Part shown: positions 20,758-29,682 of the stretch, in pieces
How the letters are laid out: each line of letters begins with the position of its first letter
How positions within the stretch are numbered: the stretch's first letter is position 1
Origin: Bufo bufo
Taxonomy: Eukaryota; Chordata; Amphibia; Anura; Bufonidae
Assembly: GCF_905171765.1 (NCBI RefSeq)
Contig: NC_053392.1
Location: 404,716,565 to 404,780,564, forward strand
DNA length: 64,000 nt
Direction: 5' to 3'
Program-made: the position numbers and the translations under genes
Notes under the pieces: model-generated
Database searches by the model: none
The model's input: only the letters and a program-made list of their open reading frames with translations
What the model was told of the DNA's origin: nothing

Positions 20758-21673
20758 TACAGACCAAAAGTTTGGACACACCTTCTCATTCAAAGAGTTT
20801 TCTTTATTTTCATGACTATAAAGGCATCAAAACTATGAATTAACACATGTGGAATTATATACATAACAAACAAGTGTGAAACAACTGAAAATATGTCATA
20901 TTCTAGGTTCTTCAAAGTAGCCACCTTTTGCTTTGATTACTGCTTTGTACACTCTTGGCATTCTCTTGATGAGCTTCAAGAGGTAGTCCCCTGAAATGGT
21001 CTTCCAACAGTCTTGAAGGAGTTCCCAGAGATGCTTAGCACTTGTTGGCCCTTTTGCCTTCACTCTGCGGTCCAGCTCACCCCAAACCATCTCGATTGGG
21101 TTCAGGTCCGGTGACTGTGGAGGCCAGGTCATCTGGCGCAGCACCCAATCACTCTCCTTCATGGTCAAATAGCCCTTACTTTCAAAGTTTTCCCAATTTT
21201 TCGGCTGACTGACTGACCTTCATTTCTTAAAGTAATGATGGCCACTAGTTTTTCTTTACTTAGCTGCTTTTTTCTTGCCATAATACAAATTCTAACAGTC
21301 TATTCAGTAGGACTATCAGCTGTGTATCCACCTGACTTCTCCTCAATGCAACTGATGTCCTGAAATCCCACTTATTAAACCTGACAGGGCACACCTGTGA
21401 AGTGAAAACCATTTCAGGGGACTACCTCTTGAAGCTCATCAAGAGAATGCCAAGAGTGTGCAAAGCAGTAATCAAAGCAAAAGGTGGCTACTTTGAAGAA
21501 CCTAGAATATGACATATTTTCAGTTGTTTCACAGTTGTTTGTTATGTATATAATTCCACATGAGTTAATTCATAGTTTTGATGCCTTCAGTGTGAATCTA
21601 CAATTTTCATAGTCATGAAAATAAAGAAAACTCTTTGAATGAGAAGGTGTGTCCAAACTTTTGGTCTGTACTG
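20755..21673 (-). mobile_element. Tc1-like transposon, internally deleted, with extended inverted ends
   Basis: Terminal inverted repeats start CAGTACAGACCAAAAGTTTG and end with its complement, flanked by TA on both sides. The arms run about 250 bp (20755-21000 and 21413-21673) and both include the 3' coding end of the transposase, so the right side repeats the left in inverted form. Between them lies the 5' untranslated part (CACTTATTAAACCTGACAGG). The N-terminal and most of the catalytic domain are missing. Confidence 0.85.
20896..21168 (-). pseudogene. Tc1 transposase, C-terminal fragment
   Basis: The minus-strand frame reads LRQMTWPPQSPDLNPIEMVW, the motif around the last catalytic acid of Tc1 transposases, then GELDRRVKAKGPTSAKHLWE, and ends IKAKGGYFEEPRI. 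The DNA-binding domain and the first two catalytic Asp residues are absent. The Met at 21168 is internal. An inverted copy of the last 35 codons lies at about 21413-21515 on the + strand. Confidence 0.85.
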
Positions 21674-21751
21674 TATATATATATATATTTATACACACAG
21701 CGAGGTATATATTTAGGATGTAATCTGCTGATTTTGTACGTGTGACGGACT

Positions 21752-22235
21752 GAAACATAGAAACATAGAATGTGTCGGCAGATAAGAACCATTTGGCCCA
21801 TCTAGTCTGCCCAATATACTGAATACTATGGATAGCCCCCGGCCCTATCTTATATGAAGGATGGCCTTATGCCTATCCCATGCATGCTTAAACCCCTTCA
21901 CTGTATTTGCAGCTACCACTTCTGCAGGAAGGCTATTCCATGCATCCACTACTCTCTCAGTAAAGTAATACTTCCTTATATTACTTTTAAACCTTTGCCC
22001 CTCTAATTTAAAACTGTGTCCTCTTGTGGTAGTTTTTCTTCTTTTAAATATGCTCTCTTCCTTTACCGAGTTGATTCCCTTTATGTATTTAAAAGTTTCT
22101 ATCATATCCCCTCTGTCTCTTCTTTCTTCCAAGCTATACATATTAAGGTCCTTTAACCTTTCCTGGTAAGTTTTATCCTGCAATCCATGTACTAGTTTAG
22201 TAGCTCTTCTCTGAACTCTCTCTAGAGTATCTGAA
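21752..22235 (-). mobile_element. CR1-type LINE, 3' end
   Basis: The minus-strand reading is the extreme C-terminus of a non-LTR polymerase followed by a short 3' UTR. The UTR ends in octamer-like repeats (ATTCTATG, TTTCTATG, TTTC), the hallmark of CR1 3' ends. The 5' side is truncated at about 22235, as is usual for target-primed insertions. Confidence 0.8.
21845..22183 (-). pseudogene. CR1 ORF2 C-terminal fragment
   Basis: 112 open codons contain TYQERLKDLNMYSLEERRDR, then GDMIETFKYIKGI, TTRGHSFKLEGQRF and FFTER-like KYYFTERVVDAWNSLPAEVV, then SFK-like GFKHAWD. This is the conserved region downstream of the RT thumb in CR1/L2-type LINEs. The catalytic RT and endonuclease are missing because of 5' truncation. 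Confidence 0.8.
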
Positions 22236-22239
22236 CCGT

Positions 22240-22750
22240 CACTGGGGCTGCTGGAGAAGCCTGAGGGCTAGCCTCCTTCCCACGGACTATGGACCCAGAA
22301 CTACGGAGACACCCTCAGACTGCTTGGTGTTAAAGGGAACTATTATTCATGATTTATGTGTGGAGTTTATAGGTCACATCTTTCCTATTCCCCATTAAAG
22401 TTGCATGGTTTGAATGCAGCAACACAAGTGTTAACTATGCACTGAGACTCCCAATGAATGTTTATTTGTCCAATTCTTTTATTGTGTTAGTGATGGGATT
22501 AAGAAAGATGACTCTATAAGTAGCTGGTGTATAGGATTAGATCACCCCATTGTACACTCTCTCCCTATTGTTTCATCAAGATACTGGGGACGTGATGTCG
22601 GTTTGCATGCTTTTCATGTTTGATTGAGTTATGTTGTTTGACGTCTTGAACTGTATATATACCGAGTTAGTCTTAAATAAAGGGAGTTCTTGATTTACTC
22701 TTCAACATTGGTGTTGCCTGATGATTGAGAAGTTTTTTGCGTTCTGTTCT
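22240..22750 (+). other. Possible LTR-like fragment, unassigned
   Basis: TGTATATATACCGAG near 22650 followed by AATAAA near 22676 resembles the promoter/polyadenylation layout of an LTR. There is no TG...CA boundary or target duplication that I can fix. A gene is not supported. Confidence 0.25.
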
Positions 22751-22934
22751 CATATATTGGGTACGTCAAATTATTAGGCAGGTTTGGGCTGAGGACACTG
22801 GAATTCAGGTTCCAGCAGAGGCGAAGCTGTTTTCTGATGGAGGTACCCAGTCGGGGTAGTAGGCGGTCCTTCACAGTATGTTTCACACACACACATAGAT
22901 ATAAACATGTGTGTGTGTATACCGTATACACATA

Positions 22935-23030
22935 AACTGCAATCATTATTCTGTATTCCAGTAAAAGGCCCTGCCCATCATTACATTAGATACATCCCCC
23001 ACTTAATTTGCATGGGATTATAGATTATAT
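22935..23030 (-). repeat. Short dispersed repeat shared with 9541-9625
   Basis: On the minus strand it reads AATCCCATGCAAATTAAGTG, then GGGGGATGTATCTAATG. Position 9550 has CCCATGCAAATTATGTGGGG and GGATGTATGTAATGG. Similarity continues for about 80 bp. In both places an AT-rich microsatellite is adjacent. Confidence 0.5.
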
Positions 23031-23284
23031 ATAGATATACACCCCCCCAGTAATTTAAGCTCATAAATAGGGATGAGCAAACCTGAACTGTATAGTAAAT
23101 AGGGACCCCAACCCGAACATTTTCGTAAAAGTCAGTGTTCGGGTTCGGTGTTCGGCGCTTTCTTGGCGCTTTTTGAAAGGCTGCAAATTAGCCAATCAAC
23201 AAGCGTCATACTACTTACCCCAAGAGGACATCACAGCCATGCCTACTATTGGCATGGCTGTGATTGGCCAGTGCAGCATGTGAC

Positions 23285-23330
23285 CCAGCCTCTATTTAAG
23301 CTGGAGTCACGTAGCGCCGCACGTCACTCT
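23285..23330 (+). promoter_or_regulatory. Possible hAT-1 promoter
   Basis: CCTCTATTTAAGCTGGAGTC contains a TATA-like TATTTAAG about 6.4 kb (0.8 kb without the nested element) upstream of the transposase Met. It is followed by CACTCTGCTCTGATCAGTG. This is by sequence likeness only. Confidence 0.35.
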
Positions 23331-23667
23331 GCTCTGATCAGTGTAGGGATAGGATGCAGCTGCTGCTGTTAGGGCCAGATTAGGCAGGGATTTACTTACT
23401 GAAGTGATCGATGTACAGCTGTGTATCATTCAACCTCTGCTATTCAATTGCTCACTGTATTAAGGCTGCCCAGAGCGTTTTTCAGTCCCTTTTTTCTGGG
23501 GTGATCGGCGGCCATTTTGTGTCTTGTGGTGCGCCAGCACAAGCTGCCACCAAGTACATTTAACCATCAATAGTGTGTTTTTTTTTTTTGCTATATCCTA
23601 CATCAGGGGCTTGGCTGTGCTTGCTATTTTATTGAGGGGTGAAATACAATTGCCAAAATAGCAGTAC

Positions 23668-24316
23668 TGTCACGACTGTGACTGATCCAGACAGGTCTGG
23701 GAGGAGAAGGTCGCAGCGACTTGCTACTCGCGATAGCTTGTGAGTTTGCTCCGTGGTTCAGGGTATGTCATCTGGGTTTTGCCTTGTGAACCTTTTTGTC
23801 CTGACTGGGAGTTTGTAGGCATCCTTCTCAGGTGAGTCCTGTCTGCCACTCCCAGCTACTATATTAGTTTCACTTTAACTTGCAGTCATTGCCAGATATA
23901 GTCCTTACTTCCAGTTCTATTCTGACCTTTGAAGGAGATCGTTTGATGGTGTTGCTGTGGAGCTCTTGTCCGGCGTGGATGGTCGTGATTGGGATCGCCT
24001 TCTCTGCTCGTGACTGGATAAGTCTATCTCTGATATAGTTTGTTTGTTGCTGTCTTCCCCTGCTGTTCTCCTAGACATGAGTGATGGTGACTAGTGCTCC
24101 CATCGGCCTTTCCCCACTCTAGGCTTGTTAGGGTGACTGAGGGTTTTAGGCATCCTGCTCGCCGCACGGGTTCACACCCCGTCTACGGTATCAGGGCAGA
24201 CAGGTGCCAGCTTAGGGTTAGTCCGGGGTGGCCATACTATTCCCATCCGTAGATAAGGGTCCCCCTTCCCCTCCGTCTGGTGCGACACGACTGCTGCTGG
24301 GGTAGCGGTCGTGACA
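23668..24316 (+). repeat. Chromovirus 5' LTR
   Basis: Starts TGTCACGACTGTGAC and ends GGTCGTGACA, so the first and last six bases are inverted repeats. TATATTA at 23860-23866 lies 31 bp before GCCAGATATA at 23891, the likely first bases of the RNA. Differences from the 3' LTR are scattered single bases. Confidence 0.95.
23860..23900 (+). promoter_or_regulatory. LTR TATA box and predicted transcription start
   Basis: TATATTA starts at 23860, and GCCAGATATA starts at 23891, a normal TATA-to-start distance. The start is chosen because these ten bases are the exact complement of the sequence just behind the LTR (24318-24327). Confidence 0.55.
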
Positions 24317-24317
24317 G

Positions 24318-24327
24318 TATATCTGGC
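24318..24327 (+). promoter_or_regulatory. Primer binding site, probable self-priming type
   Basis: TATATCTGGC begins two bases after the LTR end. It does not resemble the complement of a tRNA 3' end (no TGG at the start). It is the exact reverse complement of GCCAGATATA at 23891-23900. In Tf1 and the related sushi group the 5' end of the RNA folds back and primes at this place; the same is inferred here. Confidence 0.6.
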
Positions 24328-24411
24328 CTTTAAAAAAAAAAAAAAAAAATGACATTTCTTTTTTTTTTTTTTTTTTGCTTGCTGTTTTGCTTTGTATTTT
24401 TCTGTTCCACT

Positions 24412-25263
24412 ATGGATCCGGTTACGGTTTTGGCGAAACAATTACAGGGATTATCCCTTGAAGTGGCAGGATTAAAAGCAACAGTGCTGCAGCAGCAGCA
24501 GCCATCCTTGGGTTCCACCGTTGCTACGGGAAACCAAGGTACTCCTGAGCCAAAAGTGGCTTTACCTGATAGGTTCTCAGGAGGGAGAGACCAATTTGTA
24601 ACCTTCAGAGAAGCTTGCAAATTGTTCTTCAGGTTACGCCCTAGATCCTCCGGCGGTGAGGAACAACGGGTGGGTATTGTAATTTCTCTCCTGCAAGGAG
24701 ATCCGCAGGCTTGGGCTTTCTCCCTACCATCAGACTCTCTGGCCTTACGATCAGTGGAGGAGTTTTTTGAAGCCCTGGGTCTCGTATATGATGACCCGGA
24801 CAGGGTCTCACTGGCTGAGTCTAAGCTACGTAGACTTCGGCAAGAGAACCGGTCTGCTGAACTATATTGTTCCGAATTCCGTAGGAGGGCTACTGATACG
24901 TTATGGAACGACTCGGCCCTTAGGAGTCAGTTCTGCCAGGGGTTGTCTGAAAAATTAAAAGACGCGCTGGCGGTATACGAGGTCCCTGGGTCTCTGGAGG
25001 CTGCTATGTCTCTGTCCATAAGAATTGACAGACGACTCAGGGAGAGACTATTACATTTTACGGAGGCCTCTATAGGGCAGGGATCGGTTTGTTATGATCC
25101 AGTCGAACCAATGCAAATAGGGGGCGCCACTAGACGGGTGAATCCTCCTAAGTTCCGCTGTAGGTCAGAGGTTTGTTTTTGTTGTGGGGGGAGGGGTCAT
25201 TTTGTAAAGGTTTGTCCCTCAGAATCCAAGAGACCACAAACAAAGGAGCCGCCGGAAAACTAG
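24412..25263 (+). CDS. gag: Chromovirus Gag
   Basis: A 284-codon frame starts at the Met of MDPVTVLAKQ (24412). An in-frame Met at 24349 lies in a poly-T stretch and would add only a Phe-rich tail, so I reject it. It has an N-terminal coiled-coil-like stretch (LQGLSLEVAGLKATVLQQQQ), a central capsid-like retrotransposon Gag domain (residues about 55-200, with FVTFREACKLFFRLRPRS and FRRRATDTLW) and a C-terminal zinc knuckle CFCCGGRGHFVKVC (CX2CX4HX4C, residues about 255-270). It packages the RNA in the cytoplasm. The 3' end overlaps Pol by 91 bp in the -1 frame. No internal stops. Confidence 0.92.
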   Translation: MDPVTVLAKQLQGLSLEVAGLKATVLQQQQPSLGSTVATGNQGTPEPKVALPDRFSGGRDQFVTFREACKLFFRLRPRSSGGEEQRVGIVISLLQGDPQAWAFSLPSDSLALRSVEEFFEALGLVYDDPDRVSLAESKLRRLRQENRSAELYCSEFRRRATDTLWNDSALRSQFCQGLSEKLKDALAVYEVPGSLEAAMSLSIRIDRRLRERLLHFTEASIGQGSVCYDPVEPMQIGGATRRVNPPKFRCRSEVCFCCGGRGHFVKVCPSESKRPQTKEPPEN

Positions 25264-28200
25264 AGTCCCCAGATTGTGCGGAGGATAACAGTCTGGGCGT
25301 ATTCGTTTCCTCCATACGCATGTCTCAGTTTTTGTTGTCCGCTACCGTTGAGGCGGACAATAAGACTGAGATCTGTTCCGTCTTTTTGGACAGTGGGGCG
25401 GGGGTCAACTTGGTGGATTCACGGTTTGCTCAGGCTCTGGGTTTTACTCCAGAACCGATACACAGAACTATTCCTGTTTTTGCCATCGACTCCTCCCCTC
25501 TTACTCAGAAAGAGTTAACTCAGATCATTCATAATATCCATCTGCAGGTAGGGGACCTCCATAAAGAGCATATCTCGTGTTATGTCCTGGACGGTCTTCC
25601 GGCTCCTATGGTATTGGGACTTTCCTGGCTGGTGACTCACAATCCAGTGGTGGATTGGCAGGCCGGGGAGATTGTGGAGTGGAGTGAACATTGTAAGGAC
25701 AACTGCTTGAGTAGTAGGTGCTCTACACTCTCTGTAACATCTTTACCCGCCTTTCTGTCAGATTTTATGGATGTGTTCTCTGAGAAGGGTTGTCAGGGGT
25801 TACCACCTCATCGTCCATATGATTGCCCGATTAATCTACTACCTGGGGCCAAACTACCTAAAACCCGGTTATACAATCTTTCCCGCCCGGAGAGGAAGGC
25901 TATGAAAGATTATATTTCGGAGAGTTTGGCTAAGGGACACATCAGACCCTCTTCTTCACCTGTGGCTGCAGGGTTCTTTTTCGTTAAAAAGAAAGATGGG
26001 GGCCTACGTCCTTGCCTGGATTTCCGGGAATTAAACCGGATAACTATCCGAGATCCCTATCCTCTTCCTCTCATTCCCGACCTCTTTAATCAGGTTGCTG
26101 GTGCTAAATGGTTCTCCAAAATGGATCTCAGAGGAGCCTATAACCTGGTTCGCATCAAAGAGGGGGATGAGTGGAAGACGGCTTTTAATACTCCGGAAGG
26201 GCATTATGAAAATCTGGCCATGCCATTTGGTCTTACTAATGCGCCTGCGGTATTCCAACATTTTGTCAACGATATTTTTAGTCACCTTATCGGGAGATTT
26301 GTTGTGATATATCTTGATGACATCCTGGTCTATTCCCCGGATCTGGATACACATAAGATCCATGTGAGACAAGTGCTGCAGATATTAAGGGCCAACAAAT
26401 TGTTTGCTAAGTTAGAAAAATGTGTGTTCGCCGTAAAAGAACTGCCATTTCTGGGGTATGTGTTGTCAGATTCAGGTTTCCGCATGGATCCAGAGAAAGT
26501 CCGGGCGATTATAGACTGGGATCTGCCTGAGAACCTGAAGGCATTGCAACGCTTCCTGGGGTTTGCCAATTTTTATAGAAAGTTTATAAAAAACTATTCC
26601 TTGGTGGTCAAACCACTGACGGACATGACCCGAAAGGGATCCGATTTTTCCAAATGGTCACATGCAGCCAAAACTGCCTTTGCATCTCTGAAGGAGAGAT
26701 TCACCTCGGCCCCTATTCTCGTACAGCCAGATGTCTCGCTTCCTTTTATTGTAGAGGTTGACGCATCAGAGGTGGGGGTGGGAGCGGTACTATCTCAGGG
26801 CCCGTCCCCTGGTGAATGGCGTCCGTGTGCTTTCTTTTCGAAGAAATTGTCTACTGCAGAAAGGAACTATGATATTGGCAACAGGGAACTTTTGGCTATT
26901 AAGTTGGCTTTTGAGGAGTGGCGTCATTTTTTGGAGGGGGCGGTTCATCCCGTCACGGTGATTACTGATCACAAAAACTTATTATATCTGGAGTCTGCTA
27001 AACGTCTCACCCCTAGACAGGCTCGGTGGTCGTTATTTTTTACTAGGTTTAATTTTGTAATAACCTATCGCCCGGGGGCAAAAAATACTAAGGCGGATGC
27101 ATTGTCTCGAAGTTTTCCTGGAGGGGGTGATGTTGAGGTACCAGAGCCCATTTTGCAAAAGGGGGTGGTGGTCTCTGCATTACACTCAGGTTTGGAGGGG
27201 AGGGTGTTGGAAGCTCAGGGGGACGCCCCGGCCTCCTGCCCCTCAGGTAAACTGTTTGTGCCAGAAAATTTACGACTGGAGATACTAAAAGAACACCATA
27301 ACTCCACACTGGCAGGACACCCAGGTAGTAGGGCAACCTCTGAGTTAGTGTCTCGTCGGTTCTGGTGGCCTAAATGGCGCCAGGAGGTGTTGAATTTTGT
27401 GTCTGCATGTGCTACCTGTGCTCGTTCTAAGGTAGATCATACTCGTCCGGCAGGGCGTCTTTTACCTCTGGCCATCCCCAACAGGCCTTGGACGCACCTG
27501 TCAATGGATTTCATTACGGATCTACCAGTATCAGCGGGGAAGACTGTTATTCTTGTAGTTGTTGACAGATTCAGTAAAATGGTGCACTTTATTGCTCTTG
27601 CCGCATTGCCTAATGCTAACACACTGGCTCAGGTTTTTATTGACCACATCGTGAAGCTTCACAGGGTCCCTTCCGATATTGTTTCGGATCGTGGTACCCA
27701 ATTCGTTTCTAAATTTTGGAAAGCTTTTTGTTCTCGTTTAGGGGTTCATCTGTCATTTTCTTCATCTTTCCATCCACAGTCCAACGGTCAGACTGAACGT
27801 ACCAATCAAAACCTAGAGACATATTTGAGATGCTTTGTTTCCGAAAATCAGGAGGAATGGTCATCTTATTTACCGTTAGCCGAGTTTGCCATTAATAATC
27901 GTCGTCAAGAATCCACCGATAAGTCACCATTTTTTGGTGCGTATGGTTTCCATCCTCAGTTTTGTATGTTTAGTGAGGGTGGGCCGTCTGGGATTCCCGA
28001 GGAGGAACGATTTTTGTCTTCACTTTCTTCAGTGTGGCAGAGTGTGCAAGAAAGTTTGAAGAGAATTGGTGGTAGATACAAACGTGCGGCTGATAGGAAG
28101 CGCTCTGAAGGTCCGGACCTTGGGGTGAATGACTTGGTGTGGTTGTCTACCAGAAATATCAAGTTGAAGGTTCCCTCGTGGAAATTAGGTCCGAGATTTA

Positions 28201-28655
28201 TTGGTCCTTATAGGGTAATAAAGATCATTAACCCGGTGGCTTTTCGTCTGGAGCTACCTCAGACTCTAAGGATCCATAATGTCTTCCACAGATCTCTGCT
28301 TAAGAGATATGTAGAACCTCCTGAACCATTGCCACTACCGCCTCCACCGGTGGTTGTTGATGGCAGTCTTGAGTTTCAGGTAGAAAAGATTGTTGATTCA
28401 CGATATGTTCGCCGCTCTCTTCAGTACCTGGTGCACTGGAAAGGTTATGGTTCCGAAGAGAGAATGTGGGTTCCAGCATCAGAGATAAAAGCGGACAGAC
28501 TCATTCAGGCTTTTCATAGCTCCCATCCGGAGAGGCCTGGTCTTGAGGGTCCAGGGGCCCCTCGTAGAAAGGGGGGTACTGTCACGACTGTGACTGATCC
28601 AGACAGGTCTGGGAGGAGAAGGTTGCAGCGACTTGCTACTCGCGATAGCTTGTGA
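25173..28655 (+). CDS. pol: Chromovirus Pol polyprotein
   Basis: An open frame of 1160 codons without stops. Order: aspartic protease with VFLDSGAGVNLV (Asp at residue 73), RT with CLDFRELN, KMDLRGAYNLVRI, MPFGLTNAPAVFQ and VIYLDDILVYS (residues about 250-400), RNase H with FIVEVDASEVGVGAVLSQ (about 528) and VITDHKNL, integrase with an HHCC zinc finger (KEHHNSTLAGH...CATCARSK), the acidic triad in MDFITDLP (about 777), VSDRGTQF (about 838) and PQSNGQTERTNQNLE, then a C-terminal chromodomain (about 1067-1120: VEKIVDSRYVRRSLQYLVHW, KGYGSEERMWVPA). The chromodomain places it among chromoviruses. It lies in the -1 frame relative to Gag, so it is probably made by frameshifting, and the first Met may not be used. 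The stop is 75 bp inside the 3' LTR. Confidence 0.95.
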   Translation: MFLLWGEGSFCKGLSLRIQETTNKGAAGKLESPDCAEDNSLGVFVSSIRMSQFLLSATVEADNKTEICSVFLDSGAGVNLVDSRFAQALGFTPEPIHRTIPVFAIDSSPLTQKELTQIIHNIHLQVGDLHKEHISCYVLDGLPAPMVLGLSWLVTHNPVVDWQAGEIVEWSEHCKDNCLSSRCSTLSVTSLPAFLSDFMDVFSEKGCQGLPPHRPYDCPINLLPGAKLPKTRLYNLSRPERKAMKDYISESLAKGHIRPSSSPVAAGFFFVKKKDGGLRPCLDFRELNRITIRDPYPLPLIPDLFNQVAGAKWFSKMDLRGAYNLVRIKEGDEWKTAFNTPEGHYENLAMPFGLTNAPAVFQHFVNDIFSHLIGRFVVIYLDDILVYSPDLDTHKIHVRQVLQILRANKLFAKLEKCVFAVKELPFLGYVLSDSGFRMDPEKVRAIIDWDLPENLKALQRFLGFANFYRKFIKNYSLVVKPLTDMTRKGSDFSKWSHAAKTAFASLKERFTSAPILVQPDVSLPFIVEVDASEVGVGAVLSQGPSPGEWRPCAFFSKKLSTAERNYDIGNRELLAIKLAFEEWRHFLEGAVHPVTVITDHKNLLYLESAKRLTPRQARWSLFFTRFNFVITYRPGAKNTKADALSRSFPGGGDVEVPEPILQKGVVVSALHSGLEGRVLEAQGDAPASCPSGKLFVPENLRLEILKEHHNSTLAGHPGSRATSELVSRRFWWPKWRQEVLNFVSACATCARSKVDHTRPAGRLLPLAIPNRPWTHLSMDFITDLPVSAGKTVILVVVDRFSKMVHFIALAALPNANTLAQVFIDHIVKLHRVPSDIVSDRGTQFVSKFWKAFCSRLGVHLSFSSSFHPQSNGQTERTNQNLETYLRCFVSENQEEWSSYLPLAEFAINNRRQESTDKSPFFGAYGFHPQFCMFSEGGPSGIPEEERFLSSLSSVWQSVQESLKRIGGRYKRAADRKRSEGPDLGVNDLVWLSTRNIKLKVPSWKLGPRFIGPYRVIKIINPVAFRLELPQTLRIHNVFHRSLLKRYVEPPEPLPLPPPPVVVDGSLEFQVEKIVDSRYVRRSLQYLVHWKGYGSEERMWVPASEIKADRLIQAFHSSHPERPGLEGPGAPRRKGGTVTTVTDPDRSGRRRLQRLATRDSL
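25254..25260 (+). promoter_or_regulatory. Candidate -1 ribosomal frameshift site
   Basis: The heptamer GGAAAAC sits as G-GAA-AAC directly before the Gag stop TAG at 25261. A -1 slip here continues in the Pol frame (GGA AAA CTA). Its shape resembles the non-standard site GGATTTA known from a mouse retrovirus more than a classic XXXYYYZ. Other slippage points in the 91-bp overlap cannot be excluded. Confidence 0.35.
28566..28576 (+). promoter_or_regulatory. Polypurine tract
   Basis: AGAAAGGGGGG ends three bases before the 3' LTR (28580). This is the usual primer for plus-strand DNA synthesis. It lies inside the Pol frame, near its 3' end. Confidence 0.85.
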
Positions 28656-29228
28656 GTTTGCTCCGTGGTTCAGGGTATGTCATCTGGGTTTTGCCTTGTG
28701 AACCTTTTTGTCCTGACTGGGAGTTTGTAGGCATCCTTCTCAGGTGAGTCCTGTCTGCCACTCCCAGCTACTATATTAGTTTCACTTTCACTTGCAGTCA
28801 TTGCCAGATATAGTCCTTACTTCCAGTTCTATTCTGACTTTTGAAGGAGATCGTTTGATGGTGTTGCTGTGGAGCTCTTGTCCAGCGTGGATGGTCGTGA
28901 TTGGGATCGCCTTCTCTGCTCGTGACTGGATAAGTCTATCTCTGATATAGTTTGTTTGTTGCTGTCTTCCCCTGCTGTTCTCCTAGACATGAGTGATGGT
29001 GACTAGTGCTCCCATCGGCCTTTCCCCACTCTAGGCTTGTTAGGGTGACTGAGGGTTTTAGGCATCCTGCTCGCTGCACGGGTTCACACCCCGTCTAGGG
29101 TATCAGGGCAGACAGGTGCCAGCTTAGGGTTAGTCAGGGGTGGCCATACTATTCCCATCCGTAGATAAGGGTCCCCCTTCCCCTCCGTCTGGTGCGACAC
29201 GACTGCTGCTGGGGTAGCGGTCGTGACA
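28580..29228 (+). repeat. Chromovirus 3' LTR
   Basis: 649 bp, aligned without gaps to 23668-24316. Seven base differences are counted (for example GGTTGCAG against GGTCGCAG at position 45). The last 25 codons of Pol are read from it. Confidence 0.95.
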
Positions 29229-29682
29229 AGTACCCTAAATCTGGTGTTTCAGCTGTGGCTAGCCAATTGCCAATTTGCTGTCTGGCAAAGAATATATTTT
29301 TTTCTGGGTTGAAATACAATTCCCAACTTAGCAATTCCCTAAATCAGTGGTTTCTGCTGTATCAGGCCAAATTTAAATCTATCCATAAAAGGGTATATTA
29401 CATTGAAGGTGCGGATAGGGTCATTCTCAATAACTTCAAACGCTACCGTGCATCTCCAACTCTAATTCTGTTCGTAAACGTATACCTGTCATCCACCGCC
29501 TAAATACTAGGCCTACAATTTATATTCAACTAAATCTGTGGTTACTGCTGTGCCTGTATTAGTGTAATACGGTACCTAAGTAGATAGCCAGATAGTGTTA
29601 GGTGCCTTTAAAAAAAAAGGCCTGAATTTGAATTCAATACATTGGGCCAATTTTTTTTTTCTTATTGTGGTGAACGGTAACA

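Larger units (their letters stand above)
20655..21750. mobile_element. Palindromic element carrying the Tc1 insertion in its AT centre
   Basis: Left of the Tc1 copy is ACCTCGCTGTGAGTG (20706-20720) with an AT run. Right of it is CACACAGCGAGGT (21695-21707), its near complement. Pairing extends outward: GTGTGACACATAGCAAATTA (20661) against the reverse complement of 21710-21745, roughly 75% alike. The Tc1 element therefore sits in the TA-rich loop of an older foldback element. Outer ends are not defined. Confidence 0.5.
23668..29228 (+). mobile_element. Ty3-type chromovirus, full length and nearly intact
   Basis: Two 649-bp LTRs (TGTCAC...GTGACA), 5-bp target duplication AGTAC (23663-23667 and 29229-29233), Gag, Pol with protease-RT-RNase H-integrase-chromodomain, and a polypurine tract. 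LTRs differ at seven positions that I can count (about 1.1%), which implies a recent insertion. A 10-nt primer site complementary to the predicted RNA start suggests Tf1/sushi-type self-priming. It is inserted in hAT-1 in the same orientation as the transposase. No envelope gene is present. Confidence 0.95.

Noticed and set aside
24349..24411. Upstream Met for Gag
   Set aside because: The added residues come from a poly-T run; the Met at 24412 starts a normal Gag N-terminus.
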